A stretch of DNA of 37,367 bases from an uncultured Clostridia bacterium (GCA_948857205.1 CAQPRV010000001.1:1-37367), one strand, 5' to 3'; counted from the first letter of the stretch, positions 25,127 to 35,216 are shown. Numbers and translations: made by a program. The notes: generated from the letters alone by a model not told the origin.

Positions 25127-26788
25127 TTATTTCCTCTCTTTCATTCTATTTATTGAGCTAATTATTGCTAAATATCCTGATTTAACAACATCTTCATTTT
25201 TTCCAATAGCCCATATTTTTTCATTTTTATTTGAAATGCAAATATATGTTATTGCACTAGATTTTTCTTTGTTTTCATTATATGATTGTTGTATATAGTC
25301 TTTAAAAATAAATTCATATCCCATTTGTTTTAAAATATCTGAAAAAGCATCTATTGGACCATTTCCTTCTCCTATTTTTTGTACATCTTTTCCATTTACT
25401 TTAAACTTTGCTTTTAATTTTGTAATTTGTTCTACATTCTGAATTTCATATGAAATAAGTGATATTTGCTCTTGTCTATTTTCATATTCTTTTATAAATG
25501 AATTATATATTTCTATATTTTCAAGTTCTCTACCTTTTTTATCTGAAATTCCTTTTATAAAATATCCCACTTCTTTCCCCATATCCTTTGGGATATTATA
25601 ACCATACTCATTTTCTAAAATAAATGCAACTCCACCTTTTCCAGATTGACTATTTATTCTTATAATTGGTTCATATTGTCTATTTATGTCTGCTGGATTT
25701 ATTGGTAAATATGGAACTTCCCAATATTTTTTATTTTCATTTTTGATACTTTTTAAGCCTTTTGATATTGCGTCTTGGTGTGAACCAGAAAATGCTGTAA
25801 ATACTAGCTCCCCTGCATATGGTTGTCTTGGTCCTACCTTCGTTTTAGTATATTTTTCATAGATTTCTTTTGTTTCATTAATATTTGAAAAATCTAATTG
25901 AGGATCAACTCCTAAAACATACATATTCATTGCAATATTTAATATATCTGCATTTCCTGTTCTTTCTCCATTTCCAAATAATGAACCTTCTATTCTATCT
26001 GCACCAGCAAGTATTGATATTTCAGAAGTTGCAACACCTGTTCCTCTGTCATTATGTGAATGTATACTTATTAATACATTTTCTCTATCTATTATATTTT
26101 CACAAACATACTCAACTTGGTCTGCAAAAACATTTGGCATTGAACATTCTATTGTTGCAGGCAAGTTTATTATAATTTTATTTTTTGTTTTTCCCTTCCA
26201 AATTTTTATTACTGCATTAATAACTTCAATTGCATAATCTATTTCTGTTGTACTAAAACTTTCTGGTGAATATTCAAGATTCCAATTTGTTTCTGGATAT
26301 TTTTCAATATATTTTACTATCAATTCTGCACCATCTGTTGCTATTTTCTTAATTTCTTCCTGACTTTTACCAAATACTACTTCTCTTTGTATCTTTGAAG
26401 TTGAATTATATAAATGTACTATTGCATTTTTAGCACCTTGTAAAGATTCAAAAGTTTTAGCTATTATTTCTTCTCTTGATTGTGTTAAAACTTGTATTTT
26501 TACATCTTTTGGGATTTTATTATTTTCAATTAAATATCTAGTAAAATTATATTCTGTTTCAGATGCAGCTGGAAAACCTATTTCAATTTCTTTAAAACCT
26601 ATTTTTGTTAAATAATCAAAGAAGGCTATTTTTTCTTCTATATTCATCGGATTGGCTAATGCTTGATTTCCATCTCTTAAATCCACACTACACCATATTG
26701 GAGCATGTGTTATTTCTTTGTCTGGCCAATTCCTTTTTTTAGGTTTTTTCCAGTCATATAGTTTTTTATAACTTTCAAAATTTTTCAT
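25127..26788 (-). CDS. leuA: 2-isopropylmalate synthase (LeuA type 2)
   Basis: 553 aa from MKNFESYKKLYDW. First committed step of Leu synthesis: acetyl-CoA + 2-ketoisovalerate. The HMGL-like TIM barrel starts at WCSVDLRDGNQAL (Arg and Asp of the active site), with EIEIGFPAAS, LEYSPESFS, ISIHSHNDRGTG (metal-binding His pair) and LFGNGERTGNADI. The C-terminal LeuA allosteric domain (Leu feedback) spans about 420-553. The start at 26788 is preferred over 26803 because the earlier ATG is fused to the GGAG ribosome site. It overlaps no gene; leuB ends 15 nt upstream. Confidence 0.96.
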   Translation of the reverse strand: MKNFESYKKLYDWKKPKKRNWPDKEITHAPIWCSVDLRDGNQALANPMNIEEKIAFFDYLTKIGFKEIEIGFPAASETEYNFTRYLIENNKIPKDVKIQVLTQSREEIIAKTFESLQGAKNAIVHLYNSTSKIQREVVFGKSQEEIKKIATDGAELIVKYIEKYPETNWNLEYSPESFSTTEIDYAIEVINAVIKIWKGKTKNKIIINLPATIECSMPNVFADQVEYVCENIIDRENVLISIHSHNDRGTGVATSEISILAGADRIEGSLFGNGERTGNADILNIAMNMYVLGVDPQLDFSNINETKEIYEKYTKTKVGPRQPYAGELVFTAFSGSHQDAISKGLKSIKNENKKYWEVPYLPINPADINRQYEPIIRINSQSGKGGVAFILENEYGYNIPKDMGKEVGYFIKGISDKKGRELENIEIYNSFIKEYENRQEQISLISYEIQNVEQITKLKAKFKVNGKDVQKIGEGNGPIDAFSDILKQMGYEFIFKDYIQQSYNENKEKSSAITYICISNKNEKIWAIGKNEDVVKSGYLAIISSINRMKERK

Positions 26789-26803
26789 TATTATTATCTC
26801 CAT

Positions 26804-27871
26804 TCATTTTATTTCTTCAATAACTTTGTCAGCCATTTCCATAGTTCCTATTTTTGTTTGATTTGAAGTTTCTTCATAAATATCTTGTGTTCTATAGCCT
26901 TTTTCTAAAACTTTATTTATTGCATTTTCAATCTCTCTTGCCTCTTTTGGTAATCCAAATGAAATCTCAAGCATCATTGCTATTGAACTTATTGTTGCAA
27001 GTGGGTTAGCAATATTTTTTCCTGCTATATCTGGTGCACTTCCATGTATAGGCTCATATAATCCTCTTTTAGTGTTTCCAAGACTTGCAGATGATAACAT
27101 CCCAATTGATCCACAAACTGCTGCTAATAAGTCTGATAATATATCTCCAAACATATTAGAAGTAATAAGTACATCATATTTACTAGGATTTGAAACTAAT
27201 TGCATTGCCATATTATCTACATACATATGCTCTAATGTAACTTCTGGATAATCTTTTGATACTTCTTCAACAGTTTTTCTCCAAAGTCTAGAAGTTTCTA
27301 GTACATTTGCTTTATCTACAGAAGTTACTTTCTTATTTCTTATCATTGCCATATCAAAACCAACTTTTGCAATTCTTTTTATTTCTTCTACTGAATATTT
27401 TTCTACATCATATGCGTCTATATCTGTTTTTCCTCTATCTCCAAAATAAATTCCACCTGTTAATTCTCTTACTACCATTATATCTACATTATCAGTTTTT
27501 TCCTTTTTTAAAGGTGATGCACATTGTAACATTGGTATTATTTTAGCTGGTCTAAGATTTGCATATACTTCTAATTTTTGTCTTAGTTTTAATAATCCTT
27601 TTTCAGGTCTTTTTTGGGTTTCTACATTATCCCATTTAGGTCCACCAACTGCACCTAATATTATACTATCTGATTTTAAACATTTTTCTAACTCTTTATC
27701 TGGAAGTGGTTCGCCAAATTTATCTATAGCACATCCACCCATAAAAACTTCTTCATATTCAAATTGATGATTGTATTTTTCTGCTATTTTATCTAAAACT
27801 TTTATACCTGCCTCTACTATTTCTGGTCCAATTCCATCACCTTTTATTACTGCAACTTTATATTTTCCCAT
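26804..27871 (-). CDS. leuB: 3-isopropylmalate dehydrogenase
   Basis: 355 aa, NAD-dependent oxidative decarboxylation of 3-isopropylmalate. KGDGIGPEIV at the N-terminus, GAVGGPKWD, LRKLR-type substrate arginines in GLLKLRQKLEVYANLRPAK, RELTGGIYFG, the metal-binding Asp in SNMFGDILSDLLAAVCGS, and EPIHGSAPDIAGKNIANP. Length is normal. AGGAGG 8 nt before the start. 15 nt after leuD. Confidence 0.97.
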   Translation of the reverse strand: MGKYKVAVIKGDGIGPEIVEAGIKVLDKIAEKYNHQFEYEEVFMGGCAIDKFGEPLPDKELEKCLKSDSIILGAVGGPKWDNVETQKRPEKGLLKLRQKLEVYANLRPAKIIPMLQCASPLKKEKTDNVDIMVVRELTGGIYFGDRGKTDIDAYDVEKYSVEEIKRIAKVGFDMAMIRNKKVTSVDKANVLETSRLWRKTVEEVSKDYPEVTLEHMYVDNMAMQLVSNPSKYDVLITSNMFGDILSDLLAAVCGSIGMLSSASLGNTKRGLYEPIHGSAPDIAGKNIANPLATISSIAMMLEISFGLPKEAREIENAINKVLEKGYRTQDIYEETSNQTKIGTMEMADKVIEEIK

Positions 27872-27886
27872 ATATTTAATCCTCCT

Positions 27887-28375
27887 TTATTTATTTTTAT
27901 TATTTATTGTTGCCATAAGACCACCACTATTAATTAAGTTTTGCATAAACTCAGGAAATTTAGTTACCTTATAACTTTCATTTTTAGTTTTATTAAACAC
28001 TTCTCCATTATCAAAATCAATTTCAATTTCATCTTTTTCATTAATTTTATCTACTTCTGAACATTCTAAAATTGGAAGTCCAATATTTATTGAATTTCTA
28101 TAAAAAATTCTTGCAAAACTTTTTGCAATTACACAAGAAATTCCACTTGCTTTTATTGCAACAGGTGCATGTTCTCTTGATGAACCACAACCAAAGTTGT
28201 TACCTGCTACCATAATATCTCCTTTACTAATTTTATTTATAAAATTTTTATCTATGTCCTCCATACAATGTTTAGCAAGTTCATTGTGATCAGATGTATT
28301 CAAATATCTTGCAGGTATTATTACATCTGTATCAATGTTATCTCCATATTTTATACATTTACCATTAGTTTTCAT
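27887..28375 (-). CDS. leuD: 3-isopropylmalate dehydratase small subunit
   Basis: About 162 aa, archaeal/clostridial-type short LeuD. YGDNIDTDVIIPARYLNT at the N-terminus, GNNFGCGSSREHAPVAIK substrate loop, KSFARIFYRNSINIGLP near the middle. Forms the isomerase with LeuC. The start at 28375 is preferred, since AAAGGA touches the earlier ATG at 28387, but the spacing to the later ATG is then 12 nt; either is possible. Confidence 0.95.
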   Translation of the reverse strand: MKTNGKCIKYGDNIDTDVIIPARYLNTSDHNELAKHCMEDIDKNFINKISKGDIMVAGNNFGCGSSREHAPVAIKASGISCVIAKSFARIFYRNSINIGLPILECSEVDKINEKDEIEIDFDNGEVFNKTKNESYKVTKFPEFMQNLINSGGLMATINNKNK

Positions 28376-28473
28376 TTTTATTATCATTCCTTTCTTAAAG
28401 GCTCAAATTAGTATGAATTATTTTCCATATTTTGGATAATATTCAACCTTCTCCTTTACTTAAATAAATATTT

Positions 28474-29733
28474 TTATACTTCTTCTGGTGTAACAAGTTT
28501 TCCAGCAATTGCACTGGCTGCCGCAACTTTTGGAGATGCTAAATATATTTTGCTAGTTATATGTCCCATTCTTCCTAAAAAGTTTCTATTAGTTGTAGAA
28601 ACACATACTTCATTTTCAGCTAAAATTCCCATATGTCCACCTAAGCAAGGTCCACAAGTTGGTGCACTTATTACACAACCTGACTCAATTAAAGTTTGAA
28701 CATATCCAGCTTTTATACATTCTAAATAAATTGCCTGTGTTGCTGGAAATACTATAACTCTTACTCCTTTTTTTACTTTCTTACCTTTCAATATTTCTGC
28801 TGCTGCTTTTATATCTTCAAATCTTCCATTTGTGCAAGAACCTATTATAACTTGGTCTACTTTTATATCTTCCCATTGTTCTTTTGTTTTTGCATTTCCT
28901 GGTGAGTGTGGAAAAGCTACTGTATAGTCTATACTAGATAAATCTATTTCAAATATTTCATCATATTTTGCGTCTTCATCTGCTTTATGAATTTTATATT
29001 CTTTTTTACTATGATTTTTCATATAGTCTATTGTTTTGTCATCTACTTCAAAAATTCCATTTTTAGCTCCTGCTTCAATTGCCATATTAGCCATTGTGAA
29101 TCTATCATCCATACTAAGATTATTTAAACCATCTCCTGTAAACTCCATAGATTTATATCTAGCACCATCTACTCCTATTTTTCCAATTATATGTAAAATA
29201 ATGTCTTTTCCACTTATATTAGGCTTTGGTTTTCCTGTTAAGATAAATTTTATTGCACTTGGTACTTTAAACCAAGCTTTTCCTGTGACTACTGCATATG
29301 CCATATCTGTTGAGCCAACTCCTGTTGAAAATGCACCTAAAGCACCATAAGTACATGTATGCGAATCTGCTCCAATTACACAATCTCCTGCTACTACAAG
29401 CCCCTTTTCTGGAAGAAGAGCATGTTCAATTCCAACTTCTCCAACTTCAAAATAATTTTCAATTTCATTTTCTAATGCAAATTTTCTTAATTTTTGACAT
29501 TGCATAGCAGATTTAATATCTTTGTTAGGTGTAAAGTGGTCTGGTACAAGTGCTATTTTTTGTTTGTCAAACACTTTATGACATTCAATTTTGTTAAGTT
29601 CATCTATTGCTACTGAACTGGTTATGTCATTTCCTAAAACTAGATTTAAATTTGCCATTATTAAATCTCCTTCTTTTACTTCTGGTTTTCCTGCTGCATT
29701 TGCTAGTATTTTTTGTGTCATTGTCATTCCCAT
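28474..29733 (-). CDS. leuC: 3-isopropylmalate dehydratase large subunit
   Basis: 419 aa, aconitase-like 4Fe-4S enzyme. Cluster cysteines lie in VIIGSCTNGRFEDI and SAPTCGPCLGGHMG; VIGADSHTCTYGALGAFSTG and FLGRMGHITSKIYLASP are also seen. Length fits the short, archaeal-like LeuC class that pairs with a ~160-aa LeuD, unlike the 466-aa enterobacterial form. First structural gene after the attenuator. AAAGGATG 8 nt upstream. 86 nt before leuD. Confidence 0.97.
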   Translation of the reverse strand: MGMTMTQKILANAAGKPEVKEGDLIMANLNLVLGNDITSSVAIDELNKIECHKVFDKQKIALVPDHFTPNKDIKSAMQCQKLRKFALENEIENYFEVGEVGIEHALLPEKGLVVAGDCVIGADSHTCTYGALGAFSTGVGSTDMAYAVVTGKAWFKVPSAIKFILTGKPKPNISGKDIILHIIGKIGVDGARYKSMEFTGDGLNNLSMDDRFTMANMAIEAGAKNGIFEVDDKTIDYMKNHSKKEYKIHKADEDAKYDEIFEIDLSSIDYTVAFPHSPGNAKTKEQWEDIKVDQVIIGSCTNGRFEDIKAAAEILKGKKVKKGVRVIVFPATQAIYLECIKAGYVQTLIESGCVISAPTCGPCLGGHMGILAENEVCVSTTNRNFLGRMGHITSKIYLASPKVAAASAIAGKLVTPEEV

Positions 29734-29796
29734 AATTAATCATCCTTTCTTTTTTATTTTTTATATCTAAATTTAGAAATAACAGGTTTAATTTGA

Positions 29797-29833
29797 AACA
29801 AAAAACACCTCTATTAAAATTAATAGAGATGTT
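29797..29833 (-). terminator. leu operon attenuator terminator
   Basis: AACATCTCTATT (29822-29833) pairs over 12 bp, one G-U, with AATAGAGGTGTT (29804-29815), followed by TTTTTT. It lies between the leader peptide and leuC. Its 5' arm can instead pair with the segment in the leader ORF (see attenuator entry). Confidence 0.85.
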
Positions 29834-29925
29834 CTATATAATACACTTATTTTATTTCTGTCTTTTCTAAATTTTTAAAGAGTTATTTTTTGTGTATGAC
29901 AAAACTTCCCTATTAATATCTAATA
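29797..29925 (-). promoter_or_regulatory. ribosome-mediated leucine attenuator with alternative hairpins
   Basis: Four segments are visible on the transcript. Segment 1 (TCTCTATTA, in the Leu codons) pairs with segment 2 (TAATAGGGA) over 9 bp. Segment 2 (ATTAATAGGGA) also pairs over 11 bp, one G-U, with segment 3 (TCTCTATTAAT), the 5' arm of the terminator. Segments 3 and 4 form the terminator. A ribosome stalled on Leu codons would cover segment 1 and favour 2:3, letting transcription pass. No T-box sequence is seen. Confidence 0.78.
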
Positions 29926-29977
29926 GAGATAAGAGTGTTAATATTAAGTTATTATTTGTTCTTATTTCGCTTGTCAT
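29867..29977 (-). CDS. leuL: Leu-rich leader peptide of the leu operon
   Basis: 36 aa beginning MTSEIRTNNNLILTLLSLLD. Eight Leu residues in total, six of them in residues 11-19 (TTA, TTA, CTC, TTA, CTA, TTA). AAGGAG lies 8 nt before the ATG, and a promoter lies just upstream. Placement 134 nt before leuC, with a terminator between, is the pattern of a ribosome-mediated attenuator. Named leuL by role, not by homology. Confidence 0.8.
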   Translation of the reverse strand: MTSEIRTNNNLILTLLSLLDINREVLSYTKNNSLKI

Positions 29978-30004
29978 ACAAATTCACTCCTTTTTATGTT
30001 TTAT

Positions 30005-30033
30005 AGATTATCATAAATTTTAAATAATGTCAA
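30005..30033 (-). promoter_or_regulatory. leu operon promoter
   Basis: TTGACA (30028-30033), 17-nt spacer, TAATCT (30005-30010), 28 nt before the leader peptide start. Confidence 0.7.
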
Positions 30034-30070
30034 TCTTTTTTCCATTTTTCTTTGTAGTTCTAATAGATAA

Positions 30071-30505
30071 TTACATGCTTTTTTCTTGCATTTCTATAAA
30101 TTCATTTAACATACTATAATTGAAATATTCAGGATATCTAATTTTTATTGCTTCCACAAAAAATGGTGCAAAACTACATGAAAATATTTCACTTATGTTA
30201 TACAATTTTGACAATTGATTTTCTTCGCAATCTATTGTACTATCATAATTACATGTATTCCACAATGAAAATGCTAATCTCACAACTTTAGCACTGGTAT
30301 TCGTTTGCCAAAAACAATTAATACAATCAATATTTATTTCTCCATTGCTTATATTAAATATTTCAGAAAAATGTCTTCTCGTTATTTCACTAATTCCCAA
30401 TGTATAAATTAATGATTTATAATACACATCTATTTTACCACATTTTTCTATTATTTTATACTTCTCATTCCAAAACTCTTTATGCTCATCATCTATAAAT
30501 TTCAT
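30071..30505 (-). CDS. DUF6075-like small protein
   Basis: 144 aa. MKFIDDEHKEFWNEKY at the start, then YYKSLIYTLGISEITRRHFSEIF and a C-terminal half with IKIRYPEYFNYS. The opening and the TRRH segment are typical of DUF6075 proteins, which often lie with mobile or phage-derived genes; no activity is known. GGAGG lies 6 nt upstream. It stands alone between the leu promoter and the jetD terminator. Confidence 0.6.
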   Translation of the reverse strand: MKFIDDEHKEFWNEKYKIIEKCGKIDVYYKSLIYTLGISEITRRHFSEIFNISNGEINIDCINCFWQTNTSAKVVRLAFSLWNTCNYDSTIDCEENQLSKLYNISEIFSCSFAPFFVEAIKIRYPEYFNYSMLNEFIEMQEKSM

Positions 30506-30580
30506 ATCAATTTCCTCCTATCATTGCCAAACATTTTAACATATAAATTATGAAAAAAAATGTTTTTTTAAGATGTAGAA

Positions 30581-30624
30581 AAAAAGAATAATCTGTATAT
30601 CTTTCTTACAGATTATTCTTTTTT
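30581..30624 (-). terminator. terminator of the Wadjet operon
   Basis: AAAAAGAATAATCTGTA (30581-30597) pairs perfectly with TACAGATTATTCTTTTT (30607-30623), 9-nt loop; the stem carries its own T-run. It lies directly after the jetD stop. Confidence 0.9.
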
Positions 30625-31857
30625 CTAACTAATAAGAACTTCTTGCTCTAATTTGCAATAATGTTTAAGCATGATATCTATAGTACTAAAAAATATACTA
30701 TATTCATTACATTCTCGTAATTTATTAAGTCTTTTTTTGTAATTTTCATCAAAATAATTCCAATAATTTTTATTTTCTAATAATATATTTTTATCCATTT
30801 TATAAGGCTCAACTTCTTTAACTATATTATTTTTTAATCTAACAAAAATTTCAAATCCACCTATATCAATGTCACTCCAATGTAAGTATGTAATATTATT
30901 TGATATATCTTTACTCGCTCTATAAATTTTTTTAAAAAACTCTCCTTTTATAGGACTATAAAATCCACCATGATATATAACAAATTCATTTGTCTTTTTA
31001 TTTGAAATATAATCAATATAATTTGCTTTATTTTCAATCCAAATAATTTTCTCTACATCTATTAATTCTATGTCTTCTATATTTAAAATTGTGCTACTAT
31101 TAATGTAACTTCCGATTGTTATATCTGAAAATTCAATTATTTTTTCATTTATTTTACATCTCATATTACCGCAAAATTCAATTACTTCTGGATATTTTAC
31201 TATTCCAAGTTCTTTTAATATTTCGTCATTATTTAATTCCATAATATTATTTTCTTTAAAATAATATTTTTTAGCAATACTTATTATATATTTTTCAATT
31301 TCTCTCTCAAAAAATTTTGAATCATTATAACACTTTATACTAAATATTCTTTTAAGCATACTGTTAACTTTGCTTTCATTTTGCATTCTATCTATTTCTT
31401 GTAATGCCTTTAATATAAAATCTGACTTTGAAAGTGGCAATAAGCTATTTTGCTTTTGATTTTTTATCATATATGCCTTCATTTCTTCAAAGAATTTTTG
31501 TAGCCATTCTTGTTCAAATCTAATAGTTTCTAATTGTTCTAAAATTATTGTATAAGTATTTTTAGGATTTTCTCTTTGAATTTCTATATATGCTTTGTCT
31601 ACATTTTCTTTTTCCAACCATATTTTATCTAAAATATTCCCTTCCTCATATTTTAAATAATTAAAATTTACTATTTTCTTCTTTTTTAGCTCTTTTAATA
31701 TTTCATGAAAGAGTATTTTGTACTCATAATTTTCTATATTATACTCTTTTATTTCTTCCACTTTTACCATAATCCTTCTATTGCTAGGTTTTAGATAAGA
31801 TTTACTTTTTTCATATTTATCTAATAGTTTATTTAATACAATTTGTTTATAATTCAT
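30625..31857 (-). CDS. jetD: Wadjet nuclease subunit JetD
   Basis: 410 aa. Topoisomerase VI A-like protein: N-terminal arm and winged helix, then a Toprim domain (DUF2220). Expected acidic residues are present: E275 in IIWIENKANY, and D329 and D331 in HWSDIDIGG. JetD cuts circular plasmid DNA after loop extrusion by the JetABC motor. 8 nt after jetC. Intact. Confidence 0.93.
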   Translation of the reverse strand: MNYKQIVLNKLLDKYEKSKSYLKPSNRRIMVKVEEIKEYNIENYEYKILFHEILKELKKKKIVNFNYLKYEEGNILDKIWLEKENVDKAYIEIQRENPKNTYTIILEQLETIRFEQEWLQKFFEEMKAYMIKNQKQNSLLPLSKSDFILKALQEIDRMQNESKVNSMLKRIFSIKCYNDSKFFEREIEKYIISIAKKYYFKENNIMELNNDEILKELGIVKYPEVIEFCGNMRCKINEKIIEFSDITIGSYINSSTILNIEDIELIDVEKIIWIENKANYIDYISNKKTNEFVIYHGGFYSPIKGEFFKKIYRASKDISNNITYLHWSDIDIGGFEIFVRLKNNIVKEVEPYKMDKNILLENKNYWNYFDENYKKRLNKLRECNEYSIFFSTIDIMLKHYCKLEQEVLIS

Positions 31858-31865
31858 ATTTTCCT

Positions 31866-34800
31866 CTATTCTATAATATTTCTATCTTTACTCCACTGTT
31901 TTATTACTGTATTTTTATCTTTTCTTATAACACATAAAGTGTTTGGTACTAGTGGTATAATTTCACCTGCTTTTTCAGATGGAGCTGCAATAATTGCTTG
32001 AAATCCAAATTTTGGTAATAGTTTCAAACTTTCTTTCATTCTTTCTTCATCCATTTTATTAAATGCCTCATCAAATACTATTAATCTAAGAGTATTATCA
32101 CTTCTGTTTTTGTTAATTCTATATAATTGCGCAAATGACGCCAAAATAGATATATAAAATGGTGTTTGAGTCTCTCCTCCTGATTTTTTATTTAGTGTTC
32201 TTGATAAATGTTGTACATCTCCCTGCTTATTAGTTACTACTAAATCAAAACTTAAATATGTTTTATAATCTGTATAAATTGATATATTTTTATTATATTC
32301 ATCATCATGTACATCACTACTTGTCAACTTATTAAATAACTCATTTATAACTTCACTATATTTTGAATTAAATGCTTCTGACCACAAGTTAAATCCTTCC
32401 ATTAATATTTCATCTTTTATCATATCATAAAATCTTTTATATTCTTGTTTCGGTTTTACTTTAAAATAATATTCATCAATACCAAATCTACTATTTTTTA
32501 ACGCATCATTTAATTCTTCAATTTGATTTTCTACTTCATCAATATTTGCTTTTAATTTTGAAATAAAATCTTCTCTAAATTGTTGATAAGCTTTTTCTTT
32601 TGAATCCTTAATTTTTTCAATATAATTAGGTAATTCTATTTCTTCTAGTTTTTTTAATTCTTCTGAAAATTCTTTATTTGAATTTCTATCTGATACATTA
32701 TTACCTAAATTATATTTTTTAACATATTCTGATCTTACATTAATTAAACTATCTAGTTTTTGTTCTTTTCTGGTCTCTATATTAGAAATAACCATGCTTG
32801 CTCTTTTTTGGATTGTTTCTAATTTAGTATTTTGTATCTCATTTTCGAATTTTTTATTTCCAAATTTTTGTATCCATTCTTCATCAAATTGGTATTCAAT
32901 GCTCTTCTTTATTCTTTCTATTTCTTTTTCATGCTCTGGAATCTTTTCATCTTTTATTAAATCGGTATTAGCATTTAGTGTTGCTACACTTTGTGATTTT
33001 TCCTTTTCTTTATCTTGTATCTTTTGTATTTCATCATTTAACTTTTCAATTTCATCGTTTATTTTATCTAACCAAGTTAAGTCAAGTTCATTTAATTCAA
33101 TATTATATTTTTCTTTTTGTTCTTTTAATATTGTTTTTTGTTTTATTGTATTTATATCCTCTAAAATATATTTTATCTCTTCTTGATTAAATGTATCAGC
33201 ATTTTTTATTTCATTACTTATATTTTTTATTTGTTTTATTTCTTCTAAGCTTTTACTAATTTGTTCTAATTCTTTTTCTTTTATTTTAATTTGTTCATCA
33301 ATTGATTTTTTTCCAATAAATTTAAATTCATTGTTTTTATCAAAAATTTTTCTTAATACATAATTTTTGTATAACATACAATCTGAAGTAATACCTGTTT
33401 TATATTTTCTTAAATCTTCTACCTTTTCACATTTTATAACTTTTCCTAATAAATAATTAATATAGCTTTTAGCCATTTGATTAGTAGTTTCTATTTCGTG
33501 GGCTAAACTATCTTTTTCAATTTGAATATGTAATTTCTGTATATTTTCTATATCTACAATACCGAATCCATAATATTTATTTTCTTTAGCTATTTCCCTG
33601 TATATTCTAGATGCTTCTTCATAATATTTAGGTTCTACTATAAAATAAAACATTTGATGATTTACGTAACTTTCTATTGCATTCTTCCATCTTATATCTT
33701 TTATTTCTAGCAAATCAGCTAAAATTTGTACATCTACTTTTTCTTTAAATTTTTCCTCTAAATTTTGTTTAAGTTCTTCTTTAAATTCTATAAGACTCTT
33801 TTTATAGGGTTTATTTCCTTCTTTTAATTGTGTAATCTCCTTTTCTAGTAACTCGTTCTTTTCTTCTAGCATTCTTTCTTCTTGTTCTTTTTGAAAATAA
33901 ATTTTATTTGCAAATGAGTTAATTTCATCCATTTGATTTTTTATTTCTTGTAGAACCTCTTCTTTAGTTTCTTCAATATTATCTTCATTGATTCGTAATA
34001 AATATTCAATATTATCCTGTAATTTTCGCATTTGAGATAATATTTGCATATCTTGTATCTTATTTTTTTCTTCTAATAATTGTTTAATATTTATTCTCCA
34101 TTTAGAAACCTTATTTCTAAAATTTATAATTAATGAATTTGTTTTTCTTTCTATTTCATCTAGTTTTTTCTTTATATCTGATATATCTTTTGTTAACTCA
34201 TTTTGTTTTTTATTAATATCAGAACTTAATTTTTCTTCTATTTTTTTATCTCGAATTTTTGTCCTTTCACATTCTTGATTATGTAGATTTTCTTCTTCTA
34301 GCTTTAACCCCTCAATTTGTTTTAAATTATCATCATATATGCTTTTTATTTCTGTCAATTTATTTATTTCTATTTCCAATTTACTTTTTTCTAATAAGAA
34401 TTTTTGCATATATTCTTCTGCCACATCATTTTGATAGGAATTGAATATTTCTTCTATTTTTCTTAAATCTTCTAATCTTTCTTGCATTTCATTTGCTCTT
34501 TTTTCTAATTGCTTATATTGTCTTATATTCTCTTTCATTTTTTCTATATCAATTTCATTTGTTACATCACAAACATATTCACTAATAAATTTTTCGATAT
34601 TATCTATTGGGGTAAATGTAACAGATTTTTTAAATAAACTAAAAAATTTAGGTTTTATTGCTCCCATTTTAGCCAAAAAGTCATTTTGATATGATTTATT
34701 ACTTTCTTTATAAGTTTTAAATTTGCCTTGTGAATAGTTTTGAGCAAAATATGTTTTTAATTTTTTATAATCCATAGCTATATTAGTTTCTTCATCTATG

Positions 34801-35216
34801 AAATGATTTTCTGGAATTGAATCGTCTAAAATAAAAAACATATGATCTGTTGGAGCATCTTTGTAAGAATCAAATACAATTCCACAAGTAATATTTTTTC
34901 TTTCGATAGTGTCAAAGAATTCTAATGCTATATAACTTGTAAATCTTCCATTTCTTTTACTTTTAAATCCCACATCTCCATCATCTGAAATTTCACCTTT
35001 TAAATAACCATCTAATGTTCGTCCACCTTTTTCATTAGCAGCTTTATTAAAAAAGTTTCCTCTAGTATCTCCTAGCATAACTATTTGAAGTGCATCTACT
35101 ATAGTTGATTTTCCTGATCCATTTTTTCCTGTCATAAAATTCAAAGTATCAAATTCTATTAATTCATGCTCTATATAATACCATTTAATTAACAACATCT
35201 TTTTTAATATTTTCAT
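31866..35216 (-). CDS. jetC: Wadjet SMC-like ATPase JetC
   Basis: 1116 aa. Walker A GKNGSGKST (residues 30-38), long coiled coils (about 230-480 and 620-940) around a hinge-like region near 520-600, ABC signature NKKSGGETQ, and Walker B RLIVFDEAFNKMDEERM. MukB/SMC relative that extrudes DNA loops with JetA (kleisin) and JetB. The start directly follows the jetB stop with no gap. Intact and of usual size. Confidence 0.95.
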   Translation of the reverse strand: MKILKKMLLIKWYYIEHELIEFDTLNFMTGKNGSGKSTIVDALQIVMLGDTRGNFFNKAANEKGGRTLDGYLKGEISDDGDVGFKSKRNGRFTSYIALEFFDTIERKNITCGIVFDSYKDAPTDHMFFILDDSIPENHFIDEETNIAMDYKKLKTYFAQNYSQGKFKTYKESNKSYQNDFLAKMGAIKPKFFSLFKKSVTFTPIDNIEKFISEYVCDVTNEIDIEKMKENIRQYKQLEKRANEMQERLEDLRKIEEIFNSYQNDVAEEYMQKFLLEKSKLEIEINKLTEIKSIYDDNLKQIEGLKLEEENLHNQECERTKIRDKKIEEKLSSDINKKQNELTKDISDIKKKLDEIERKTNSLIINFRNKVSKWRINIKQLLEEKNKIQDMQILSQMRKLQDNIEYLLRINEDNIEETKEEVLQEIKNQMDEINSFANKIYFQKEQEERMLEEKNELLEKEITQLKEGNKPYKKSLIEFKEELKQNLEEKFKEKVDVQILADLLEIKDIRWKNAIESYVNHQMFYFIVEPKYYEEASRIYREIAKENKYYGFGIVDIENIQKLHIQIEKDSLAHEIETTNQMAKSYINYLLGKVIKCEKVEDLRKYKTGITSDCMLYKNYVLRKIFDKNNEFKFIGKKSIDEQIKIKEKELEQISKSLEEIKQIKNISNEIKNADTFNQEEIKYILEDINTIKQKTILKEQKEKYNIELNELDLTWLDKINDEIEKLNDEIQKIQDKEKEKSQSVATLNANTDLIKDEKIPEHEKEIERIKKSIEYQFDEEWIQKFGNKKFENEIQNTKLETIQKRASMVISNIETRKEQKLDSLINVRSEYVKKYNLGNNVSDRNSNKEFSEELKKLEEIELPNYIEKIKDSKEKAYQQFREDFISKLKANIDEVENQIEELNDALKNSRFGIDEYYFKVKPKQEYKRFYDMIKDEILMEGFNLWSEAFNSKYSEVINELFNKLTSSDVHDDEYNKNISIYTDYKTYLSFDLVVTNKQGDVQHLSRTLNKKSGGETQTPFYISILASFAQLYRINKNRSDNTLRLIVFDEAFNKMDEERMKESLKLLPKFGFQAIIAAPSEKAGEIIPLVPNTLCVIRKDKNTVIKQWSKDRNIIE

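Noticed and set aside
29734..30000. T-box riboswitch before leuC
   Set aside because: No T-box antiterminator sequence or specifier stem is seen; the leader peptide and three alternative pairings explain the region.
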